From positions 45,772 through 109,771 of the forward strand of contig DYKG01000006.1 in assembly GCA_020722725.1 (NCBI GenBank): a DNA stretch of 64,000 nucleotides, read 5' to 3'. Each line of letters begins with the position of its first letter. The stretch's first letter is position 1. The notes under the pieces were generated by a model. That model worked only from the letters and a program-made list of their open reading frames with translations. It had not been told where the DNA came from and made no database searches. Source of the stretch: Candidatus Methylomirabilis sp. GTDB taxonomy: Bacteria; Muiribacteriota; Ozemobacteria; Ozemobacterales; Ozemobacteraceae. The position numbers were made by a program, and so were the translations under genes. Of the stretch, positions 33,556-40,839 are shown piece after piece.

Positions 33556-34836
33556 TTGACCGGCTTTGGCAGAGCTGTAATGGTTCTGCTGTTTTTTTCA
33601 TTGCTGGTGGTTTCTGCCCGGGCCGATGAATGGGATGACTGGGGTGATTCAAAATCTGATGGCCCAAAAATCAGAAGACCGAGAGTTTCAGGCTGGTGGA
33701 ACTGGCAATACAATGAATTTTCATCGTTTGACCAGGGCCGACTCAACTTTGAGCGTGACTATGGCAGAGGTCAGAAACTGGTGGCTGGAGCCAGTTTCAA
33801 TTATTACACCGAAGATAACAACAAAAAATGGGCGGTTTTCCCAGGTGAAAATTACTACAGCTTCAAGGGTGGTGATTTTCGCTTCAAAGTCGGTACTTTT
33901 CTCGACAACATCGGCAGTGGCGACAAGTTTTCTTTTGTTGATAAAATCAATTCAAGACGCTTTCACAATGGCATGGCCAATGATTATGACCGTGACAAGA
34001 AAGAAATTCCGGCGGTTAAGGGAAGCTGGTTTATCAATGAGCATTTCAGCCTGTCGGGTCATTATATGCCCTATTTTGATGCCAGCGAGTTTCCCTCGAT
34101 TTTCAGCCGCTGGGCTTATTCGATTTCCAAGGCGCTCGCCAAAGAAATTATTTTCAATGGCGCAACTTACAAAGCCTCGGAAGATACGAGCTGGGATCCG
34201 CAGTTTCACGTGGAATTTACTTCGACTTTCAAAAGATTTGAGCTGCGTCTGCATTATCTGCGGCTGAAGGAAAGGATGCCGGTGCTCAGCCAGGACCGGC
34301 CCGGGCTCTTCTACGGCACTTTTCCAATCGATGAAACCATAGCCATGAACGGAAATGTGCAGCTTAACAAAGAACTGCTGGTTCGCTATGAATTTGCCTA
34401 TAATCGCAACAAGACCTGGTCATCGTTTCAGGATGGCAGGATCGGCCAGAAATTCGTCAGCGACCAGTATGCGTTTTTGCTTGGCTCAGACAGGAATCTA
34501 CCCCGGAATTTTTATGTAAACCTACAGGTGATGATGTCTTATGTTCCAGATTTGAAGACGCAAACACCGTTTCAGCTTGCAGAGACTGAGTTTTTGAGCT
34601 CTCTGCAGTTGCGCCAGAATTTCCGCCGCGACCGTCTGCGCATTGAACTCAACGGTCTTACCAACTTTACTACCGGTGAATATGTGGTAACCCCGAAAAT
34701 TTTTATCGTTAAGTCCGATTATCTGACTTTTGTTCTTGGTTATCAGGCGAACGGAGAAGGTGCCGAATCGCTTGGCCCGGTTGCCCAGTTTTCTCAGAAT
34801 AACACCGCGTTTTTTGAAACCCAGGTTGGATTCTGA
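33556..34836 (+). CDS. outer-membrane beta-barrel protein; true start possibly ATT at 33520
   Basis: This protein of about 426 residues has barrel-type alternating strands and ends FFETQVGF, a typical outer-membrane C-terminus. The conventional start in frame is TTG 33556 (ATG 33580 is also possible), but neither has a ribosome binding site. Upstream, a perfect AGGAGG (33507-33512) is followed seven bases later by an in-frame ATT at 33520. Starting there gives an n-region containing Lys and Arg and a complete signal peptide ending SARADE. An AUU start, known from infC and pcnB, is therefore plausible. The gene follows the LolA-like gene, a pairing seen in other bacteria where the barrel is a DUF1302-like protein. 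Function unknown. Confidence 0.8.
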   Translation: MTGFGRAVMVLLFFSLLVVSARADEWDDWGDSKSDGPKIRRPRVSGWWNWQYNEFSSFDQGRLNFERDYGRGQKLVAGASFNYYTEDNNKKWAVFPGENYYSFKGGDFRFKVGTFLDNIGSGDKFSFVDKINSRRFHNGMANDYDRDKKEIPAVKGSWFINEHFSLSGHYMPYFDASEFPSIFSRWAYSISKALAKEIIFNGATYKASEDTSWDPQFHVEFTSTFKRFELRLHYLRLKERMPVLSQDRPGLFYGTFPIDETIAMNGNVQLNKELLVRYEFAYNRNKTWSSFQDGRIGQKFVSDQYAFLLGSDRNLPRNFYVNLQVMMSYVPDLKTQTPFQLAETEFLSSLQLRQNFRRDRLRIELNGLTNFTTGEYVVTPKIFIVKSDYLTFVLGYQANGEGAESLGPVAQFSQNNTAFFETQVGF

Positions 34837-34865
34837 GACTCAGAGTTGTTTTTCCAGGAGTAAAA

Positions 34866-35669
34866 ATGCCCGAACTTCCAGAAGTTAATACCCTGTGCCT
34901 GGCCCTGAATCATCAGCTTAAAGGTGATGCGATAATTGCCTGGCAACGGTTTTCTCCGAAATTGAGAAAACCGTTGCCAGATTCATCGGCGGCCCGCAGT
35001 CTGTTCAAACTCCCGATAGTAAGGGTTTTTCGCCAGGCCAAATCGATTTTCTTCGATTTGGCCACTGACCGATTTCTTCACATTCATCTGGGTATGACCG
35101 GTTTTTTCACGCTTGAATGCGAAACCCTGGGCGCAGAGATGCACAAACATCTGCAGCTGCAACTGAAATCTGGTCGATGTCTCAGTTACCACGATTCCAG
35201 GCGCTTCGGGGTAATTGAAATCGTTGAAAGCCTGCCGAAAAAGGTGCCTGAACCATTTTCCGGTGACCTGACGGTCGAATGGCTGAAAAAAAGCTGTGAA
35301 TCAACCGACCGGCCAGTCAAATGCCTGATCATGGACCAGAAAGTCATTGCCGGGCTTGGCAATATTTACGCGAACGAAGCTCTGTTCCGCGCCGGTATAA
35401 GACCAGATCGACCGGCCAACAGCCTTGCTTCGGCGCAGGTGAAAAAACTCACCCATGAGATCATTACAGTGGTAGAAAATGCGGTTAATGCCGGCATTGC
35501 CAGCCTGCAGCCAGATTTTGGCGTTGACTCTGAAACGACGCATTTTGACATTGAAACCCTGGTTTATGGTCTGCATGGTCAGAATTGCCCGGTCTGCCGG
35601 CGCTATCAGCTGCAGAAAATGACTCTGTCAGGGCGCAGTTCATTTTTCTGCCCCGGTTGTCAGAAATAA
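34866..35669 (+). CDS. mutM: formamidopyrimidine-DNA glycosylase (Fpg/MutM)
   Basis: This protein of 267 residues starts MPELPEVNTL, giving the catalytic Pro2 and Glu3. The conserved Lys lies in VFRQAKSIFF, followed by HIHLGMTG. The helix-two-turn-helix has GLGNIYANEALFRAGI, and the C-terminal zinc finger is CPVC...CPGCQ with the loop Arg in SGRSSFF. It excises 8-oxoguanine and formamidopyrimidines and nicks the abasic site. CAGGAG precedes the ATG. It stands alone between an envelope gene and a cytochrome. Confidence 0.96.
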   Translation: MPELPEVNTLCLALNHQLKGDAIIAWQRFSPKLRKPLPDSSAARSLFKLPIVRVFRQAKSIFFDLATDRFLHIHLGMTGFFTLECETLGAEMHKHLQLQLKSGRCLSYHDSRRFGVIEIVESLPKKVPEPFSGDLTVEWLKKSCESTDRPVKCLIMDQKVIAGLGNIYANEALFRAGIRPDRPANSLASAQVKKLTHEIITVVENAVNAGIASLQPDFGVDSETTHFDIETLVYGLHGQNCPVCRRYQLQKMTLSGRSSFFCPGCQK

Positions 35670-35705
35670 TCAACCGTTCCTGGTCTTATTTTCAAAAATT
35701 CTGAC

Positions 35706-35734
35706 TTGTACAAACCTGGCAGGCAAAGTAGAAT
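35706..35734 (+). promoter_or_regulatory. sigma-70 promoter of the multihaem cytochrome gene
   Basis: TTGTAC (35706-35711) and TAGAAT (35729-35734) are separated by exactly 17 bp, 24 bp before the TTG start at 35759. Confidence 0.65.
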
Positions 35735-35758
35735 ATAATCGATTGGTCGAGGTAGCAG

Positions 35759-36598
35759 TTGCATAGAATTTTCCTGATTGTGGCTATTCTACTGGTTATA
35801 TCGCTTGGTTCGGCATTCAGCCGTGACCGGCTGGTTTCTCATGCCAATCTGCGTTTTTCGCATAAAACCCACGACCAGAACTCGGTCAATTGCTGCAAAT
35901 GCCATATAAACCGTGAGGGAAATCAGGATGCGGGGCTTGCGATGATGCCGCCGGGCTGGCAGCCCTTACGAAAAAACAACATCGTTGCAACCGGAGTTAA
36001 TCTTCTTTCCCCAGGTGATGGCGAAATTAACGATACTTTTGGACGGCCGGGCGAGAAACGCTGCCTGCAATGCCATTTCAAAACCAGGGAAAAAAGTGAA
36101 TGTGCCCTGTGTCATCTTGAAAAGCCAGGTGAAACCCTGCGAAACCGCAAACGCCTTAAAAAAGGCTTTGTCTTTTCACACAAGAAGCACGAACAATTTG
36201 ATTGCGCCCGTTGCCACCATGGAGTTACCGACTGGGAAAACCTCGATGGTCACAAGATCACGTCACAGATGGAAGATTGTCTGGTTTGTCATACCGGCGA
36301 CCAGGTGAAAAAAGATTGTGTCATGTGTCATAACCCGACACCAAGGCCCGTCGACCATACGAGAAATTACGAAATGAAGCATGGGGTAGCTTATCGCTCT
36401 GACCCTCGTCATTGCCAGATGTGCCATGAAGAGTCTTCGTGCATCGATTGTCATTCACGCAAGCCTCGAAATCACACGCTGGCCTGGGTAAAACACCGCC
36501 ATGGCATCGCTGCCAGAACTAATCCGCAAAAGTGTCAGGCCTGTCATTCTGACCCCTGGGTTTGCGCGAGGTGCCATAACGACGGGCGCACGCCCTGA
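35759..36598 (+). CDS. periplasmic decahaem c-type cytochrome
   Basis: This protein of 279 residues has a signal peptide (FLIVAILLVISLGSAFS) and ten CxxCH motifs, including CCKCH, CLQCH, CALCH, CLVCH, CVMCH and CIDCH. Several free His (FSHKTHDQ, FSHKKHEQ) are suited to act as distal haem ligands. The spacing resembles class III/NrfB-like or octahaem-type electron carriers, but no catalytic domain is evident. It would carry electrons in the periplasm, for example to metal oxides or a terminal reductase. No quinol dehydrogenase, porin partner or haem-lyase gene is adjacent. TTG 35759 follows GAGG at the proper distance. Confidence 0.92.
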   Translation: MHRIFLIVAILLVISLGSAFSRDRLVSHANLRFSHKTHDQNSVNCCKCHINREGNQDAGLAMMPPGWQPLRKNNIVATGVNLLSPGDGEINDTFGRPGEKRCLQCHFKTREKSECALCHLEKPGETLRNRKRLKKGFVFSHKKHEQFDCARCHHGVTDWENLDGHKITSQMEDCLVCHTGDQVKKDCVMCHNPTPRPVDHTRNYEMKHGVAYRSDPRHCQMCHEESSCIDCHSRKPRNHTLAWVKHRHGIAARTNPQKCQACHSDPWVCARCHNDGRTP

Positions 36599-36640
36599 TA
36601 GAATCTCATGTTTCCCGTGAAACGGAAGGATGTGTCTGAA

Positions 36641-37939
36641 ATGTCAGCATTGAAATCTGCCATAAACCATATTGTTGATCAGAAATTTCCCGATTGCATA
36701 GGTTTGCTTGAAAAGCTCATTGCCTGCCCATCTTACAGTCGTCATGAAGAAGAATGTGCCAAAGTTCTTTGCAACTGGTTGTCAGAAAACGGGGTGCCGG
36801 CCATAATCGATGAAAGAGGCAGCGTATTGGCGGTTTCCATACTGCCCGGTGCAGCATTTCGCAGGTTTCATGGGCAAAAAAAGCACGATAAAAACTGGTT
36901 CAGAGAACTTTTTGCCTGCTGCAGGCAGCATCAGACAAGAATCATTGCTTTCAATGCCCACATGGATGTTGTTGAAGCGCAAACTCCTGAAGCATGGCAA
37001 AGTCCGCCATTTAAAGCAACCCGTCGAAATGGTCGAATTTACGGAAGGGGTACCTGCGACATGAAAGGTGCTCTGGCTGCGATGGCAACCGCAGTTTCTC
37101 TCATTCCCAAAGTTGGCGACGGAACTCAGCAATCTTTGATTGCCGGCTGTTTCTGCACTGAAGAAGAGGCGGGGGAGGGCCTGGCCTTCAAGGAATTGTG
37201 TGAAGAATTCGATCTCAGGCCCGACTGGGTTTTGCTGGGGGAACCCTCGCAGATGCAGATTGCGCGCGGGCAGCGCGGAAAAGTGGAATTTTACATTGAA
37301 ACAACCGGAAAATGCGCCCATACTTCAGTGCCCGAAGTGGGCGACAACGCGGCCTACAAAATTGCCAGAGCCCTGCTTGCCATTGAAAATCTCGATGAAA
37401 ATGAGCGTCAGACCCATGGCCTGGCGCCAGAAAACATGCTGAAACGCAGTACCCTGGTGGCAACCTCAGTTCAAAGCTGGCCTGAAAGCCGCAGTTTCGT
37501 ACCAGATCGAGCCAGAATTCATGTAACCGCAAGAACGGCACTTCACACCGATCTGGCCGAGCTGAGCCGGCGTCTGCAGGCAATGCCCGGGTGGCCGGAT
37601 GCAAAAATAGAAGCGATAACTTATCGACAGCCTTCGTATAAAGGCAAGTCGAGTGACTGGCCATCAGACCATGCAGCCTGGGAGACACCGGTCGATCATG
37701 AGTTTTTTCACACCCTGAGTTCTATCTGTCGGGATTTTTTTGAAAAAGAAATTGAGAGCAAGATCTGGCCATTTTCGACGGATGGAGTGTACAGTGCCGG
37801 CATGGCGGGAATTCCGACTCTTGGGCTGGGGCCTGGCATTGAGAGCTGCGCTCACATAATCGATGAATGGGTGTGCGAAAGTCAGCTGAAAGATGCTTTG
37901 AAAATTTATCTGGCCCTGGCATTCAGGCCAGTAGTTTAA
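36641..37939 (+). CDS. M20-family metallopeptidase (ArgE/DapE/carboxypeptidase type)
   Basis: This protein of 432 residues shows the M20 metal motifs: AFNAHMDVVEA (first His/Asp), YGRGTCDMKGALAAM (bridging Asp) and FCTEEEAGEGLAF (catalytic Glu). A dimerisation insert with HTSVPE follows. Family members remove acyl or amino-acid groups from peptides or acylated amino acids. ATG 36641 is preferred because GGAAGGA lies about 10 bases upstream; ATG 36608 has no ribosome binding site. Its stop overlaps the convergent HD-GYP stop. The substrate is not predictable. Confidence 0.9.
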   Translation: MSALKSAINHIVDQKFPDCIGLLEKLIACPSYSRHEEECAKVLCNWLSENGVPAIIDERGSVLAVSILPGAAFRRFHGQKKHDKNWFRELFACCRQHQTRIIAFNAHMDVVEAQTPEAWQSPPFKATRRNGRIYGRGTCDMKGALAAMATAVSLIPKVGDGTQQSLIAGCFCTEEEAGEGLAFKELCEEFDLRPDWVLLGEPSQMQIARGQRGKVEFYIETTGKCAHTSVPEVGDNAAYKIARALLAIENLDENERQTHGLAPENMLKRSTLVATSVQSWPESRSFVPDRARIHVTARTALHTDLAELSRRLQAMPGWPDAKIEAITYRQPSYKGKSSDWPSDHAAWETPVDHEFFHTLSSICRDFFEKEIESKIWPFSTDGVYSAGMAGIPTLGLGPGIESCAHIIDEWVCESQLKDALKIYLALAFRPVV

Positions 37940-39201
37940 CCAATTTCGGCAAGAAACTTGCGATATTCATCCCGTGAACTATTCTGGGCTTCAATTCGCG
38001 CCTGATTAATCGAATCATGGTCGATTTTGATCAAATTGACTATTTCGGGGTCAAGTTTGTTGTTTTCTCCCATTTTGTCGAGAATCAGAATCGTCTGTTC
38101 GTTCGACATGCCCTTTCTATAAGGACGATCTTCAGTCAAGGCGGTAAATACATCGGCGACCGCCAGCAGTCTTGAGCCCAGCGGCAGGTCCTTACGGCTA
38201 AGCCGGAACGGGTAACCGGTGCCGTCGAGCCTTTCGTGGTGGTAAGAACCATACATGTTTATCTGGGCGAGATCTTCGATGGGTTGCAAAACCCGGTAAG
38301 TGTAAAAGGTATGGGCCCGCATCAGGTTGAATTCTTCGTTAGTCAGCTTATCGGGCTTTTCAAGAATTTCAGTGGGAATAGCAAGCTTTCCCAGGTCGTG
38401 AAGGTAACCGGCAACTTTGAGTTCGAAACATTCGCTTTCGTTCAGCCCTGCCAGCTTGCCAAGATATTGGGCAGTCGCAGATACGCCACTTGAATGGGTG
38501 GCGGTAAATGGGCTTCTGAAATCGATCATTCTTCTGATCAGGCTTGAAAAAGCGAGTAAATCTTGGTTGTTGAGGAAAATAGCCTCGAGCTTTACCGACT
38601 GTTCAAGCTGTTTGCCGATCAGCGGCGATACCAGGTCAAGCCAGAAATACTCACGGTCAGCCAGATTGAGAAAAGCATCTACCAGTGCCGGCTCAAACAA
38701 AACATCAGACTCATGAATAATGCGGGCTTTTATGTCTTCGATCTGGCCGAGAATCTCGCGGTTTTTTTTAATCAGCAGCGCAATGTGGTCAGCCAGAAAA
38801 AGAATACGGCTGCCAAGAGGTACCTGCCACCCTTTATAGAATCTGCCTTTCCCGCTTTCCCATGGGACGTGGTGGAACCTTATCATATCCGCCGCTTTTT
38901 TCATGGGCTCGAAAATATTGATCAGATAATAACCAAGTTCTGCGTGAGACTGGCCGGTGGTATTTTCGAAGCGCATGGTTTCCATGCGCTCGGCAAGAGA
39001 AATTGCGCCAATATCGTGAAGAATACCGGCGCAGACGATTTCGTTCTGTTCAAGAACCGGCAGTTCAAGAGCTTCGGCAAGACGCATTGCCATCAGGGCA
39101 ACCTGTTTGTGATGATCATTCAACACCGGGCTTATCCAGTCAAGAATGTCTGACAGGCAATTTAAAAAATCAAAAATGCGTAAACGATACTGTTTTTTCA
39201 T
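37936..39201 (-). CDS. tandem HD / HD-GYP protein, likely cyclic-di-GMP phosphodiesterase
   Basis: This protein of 421 residues has two HD domains. The first holds ILHDIGA (His62-Asp63) and later RFHH. The second is a true HD-GYP domain with YLHDLGK (His268-Asp269) and HHERLDGTGYP at 321-331, plus DVFTALTEDRPYR. HD-GYP domains hydrolyse c-di-GMP to GMP, and both halves keep metal-binding residues. There is no sensor or receiver domain and no membrane segment. It could act together with the pilus-like systems in the window, since c-di-GMP commonly controls pili, but no direct link is visible. Confidence 0.92.
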   Translation of the reverse strand: MKKQYRLRIFDFLNCLSDILDWISPVLNDHHKQVALMAMRLAEALELPVLEQNEIVCAGILHDIGAISLAERMETMRFENTTGQSHAELGYYLINIFEPMKKAADMIRFHHVPWESGKGRFYKGWQVPLGSRILFLADHIALLIKKNREILGQIEDIKARIIHESDVLFEPALVDAFLNLADREYFWLDLVSPLIGKQLEQSVKLEAIFLNNQDLLAFSSLIRRMIDFRSPFTATHSSGVSATAQYLGKLAGLNESECFELKVAGYLHDLGKLAIPTEILEKPDKLTNEEFNLMRAHTFYTYRVLQPIEDLAQINMYGSYHHERLDGTGYPFRLSRKDLPLGSRLLAVADVFTALTEDRPYRKGMSNEQTILILDKMGENNKLDPEIVNLIKIDHDSINQARIEAQNSSRDEYRKFLAEIG

Positions 39202-39590
39202 GTGCTGCCTTGCCGTATTGCAATATTATAAATATAAACGGCCAGAACATGCACGCAATATTTTTTTTACGGCTTTTTTAGCGTTTTCAAATAAGTCGTA
39301 TCTGCCAGATTTCTTGCCACAAAAAGTTCTCACCAGGGCGCAAAGCCACAAAGGACGCAAATAATTTCGAGAAAAATCTGGTTCTGTGTCTGGTCGCCCT
39401 TGGCACCTGGTGAGAGGTTATACCGTACCCATGAGAAACAAACGTATTATAACTGTCTGAAGCGGGCCGGAACAGTGGCCTGCCCCTATCGAATATATTT
39501 TCTGTGATCAGTATTATTTTCATTGATTGTGCGAGTATGGTTTTATGATACAGCCCCATTGCAATTTATGTTTGAATTTTCAAACAGTGA
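39202..39590. other. 389-bp intergenic region without a supported gene
   Basis: The region between the divergent ends of the HD-GYP gene start and the ssb stop holds no credible coding frame. A 90-codon minus-strand frame (39287-39559) lacks a ribosome binding site and has odd composition. The stretch GGGCGCAAAGCCACAAAGG resembles short intergenic repeats common in many genomes. A pair of 10-bp inverted repeats occurs within it (listed separately). AAGG lies shortly before the HD-GYP ATG. Confidence 0.6.
39328..39415. repeat. possible small repeat element bounded by 10-bp inverted repeats
   Basis: TCTCACCAGG (39328-39337) and its exact reverse complement CCTGGTGAGA (39406-39415) bound an 88-bp segment that contains CGCAAAGCCACAAAGGACGC. 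It could be a MITE-like or REP-like relic. No second copy was noticed in the window. Confidence 0.35.
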
Positions 39591-39962
39591 TTACAGAATT
39601 GAGGGTTCGTCTGCATGAGCAGATTCGGTGCCGCCCTTTCGCAGAAAGGTTACGTTATCGCCGACTACTTGGGTTATATAGCGGGTTTCGCCGGAATCTG
39701 CGGTGAAAGATCTGGTTTCAAGGCGACCCTCAACCAGCACGGGCTGCCCTTTTTTCAGGAATTTTGCGCAATTTACTGCCGTATTGTTCCAGACCACGAT
39801 GCGAAAAAAAGATGTCTGTTTCTGGGATTCACCTGAACCATTTTTCCAGTGGCGGGAGACGGCTACGGGAAAGCTGGTCATGGAACTGCCTTTTCTGGTT
39901 TCTTTCAATTCAGGGTCACGGGCGAGATTACCGGCGATAATAACTCGATTCATACTTGCCAT
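39591..39962 (-). CDS. ssb: single-stranded DNA-binding protein
   Basis: This protein of 123 residues has the SSB OB fold: MNRVIIAGNLARDPEL, FPVAVSRHW, TSFFRIVVWN and LVEGRLETRSF. The tail is short and ends EPSIL, lacking the usual acidic DDDIPF tip, so the protein-interaction tail may be reduced or this may be a secondary SSB. It binds single-stranded DNA in replication, repair or competence. ATG 39962 is placed by GGAGGA about 8 bases upstream; an earlier ATG at 39968 is too close. It lies downstream of the competence-like genes comEC and comEA, so a role in DNA uptake is possible. Confidence 0.9.
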   Translation of the reverse strand: MASMNRVIIAGNLARDPELKETRKGSSMTSFPVAVSRHWKNGSGESQKQTSFFRIVVWNNTAVNCAKFLKKGQPVLVEGRLETRSFTADSGETRYITQVVGDNVTFLRKGGTESAHADEPSIL

Positions 39963-40052
39963 TTTCATTTCCTCCGATTTTGATCTGGAATTTTTTAAGT
40001 CTCGTATTAAAATCAGTTGAAAAATAAAAATGTGAAAAAAAAGTTAAAGAAA

Positions 40053-40838
40053 TCAGATGAAATTCCGCAGCCGGTAATATACCAGTCCAATCCACTCATG
40101 AAGAGCTGAATTGAAAGAAACCAGTTCATGTCCCATCGAATGGTAAAGACTTTTAACCGAATGACAGGGCGCGGGAAGCACTTCGATGCCGATTTTTTCA
40201 AATACTTTTTTTGATCTGAAAACATGGGAGCCGCTGGTTACCAGAAGAATCCGCCTGATTTTGTGCTGATTAAAATGTTCAAGGGCAAAGTCGGCCTCGG
40301 TTTTGCTGGTGGTAATTCTTGGGTTTACCAGAATATCGAGGTGCTCGGGCGGTATGCTGCATAGGCTGGTAATGCTGGCTACCCAGCGAGATTCGGCCTG
40401 GTTGTTGCGTGGGTTGAACCCGGTGCTGACGACAAGCCTTGGTGCTCTACCGGCTTTAAAAAGTTCGATGCCGTGGAGAACACGCTGATAGCAGCTCAGT
40501 CCGGGATCTCCTGCTTCGGTTGCCCCGGATGCCATGACAAAAATTGCATCGGCATTTTCTTTTGAATGTTCCAGGTAAAGGGGTTCGGCGAGAAAGCCGC
40601 CAATTGGATAGAACGCGAAGATGACCATGGAAAAGAGAGCAATTGCAAGGCTATTGCGAAAGTGGTTTGCAGCCCACCTGAGTTTTTCTGAAGACGAACG
40701 ACAACCCGCCAGGATTAACAGAGAAACGGAAATGAAGGCGATTGCCAGTATGTCTTCAAGCTCATCGGGAGCCTGGGGAATGAGAAGCAGAAATACTGCA
40801 GGAAAAATTAAAATAATTGATTTAAATACAAAATTCAT
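40053..40838 (-). CDS. YdcF/SanA-like DUF218 membrane protein
   Basis: This protein of 261 residues has about three N-terminal transmembrane helices and then a DUF218 domain (ENADAIFVMASG, ELFKAGRAPRLVVSTG, ITTSKTEADFAL, ILLVTSGSHVFRSK). Family members such as ElyC and SanA act in envelope homeostasis or polyprenyl carrier recycling. ATG 40838 is one base beyond the comEC stop (TAA-A-ATG), which indicates translational coupling; the longer frame to 40907 would sit inside comEC. The predicted orientation places the DUF218 domain in the periplasm. Confidence 0.85.
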   Translation of the reverse strand: MNFVFKSIILIFPAVFLLLIPQAPDELEDILAIAFISVSLLILAGCRSSSEKLRWAANHFRNSLAIALFSMVIFAFYPIGGFLAEPLYLEHSKENADAIFVMASGATEAGDPGLSCYQRVLHGIELFKAGRAPRLVVSTGFNPRNNQAESRWVASITSLCSIPPEHLDILVNPRITTSKTEADFALEHFNQHKIRRILLVTSGSHVFRSKKVFEKIGIEVLPAPCHSVKSLYHSMGHELVSFNSALHEWIGLVYYRLRNFI

Positions 40839-40839
40839 T

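Noticed and set aside
39287..39559. 90-codon minus-strand frame in the gap between the HD-GYP and ssb genes
   Set aside because: No ribosome binding site or domain. The product resembles translated intergenic repeat sequence.
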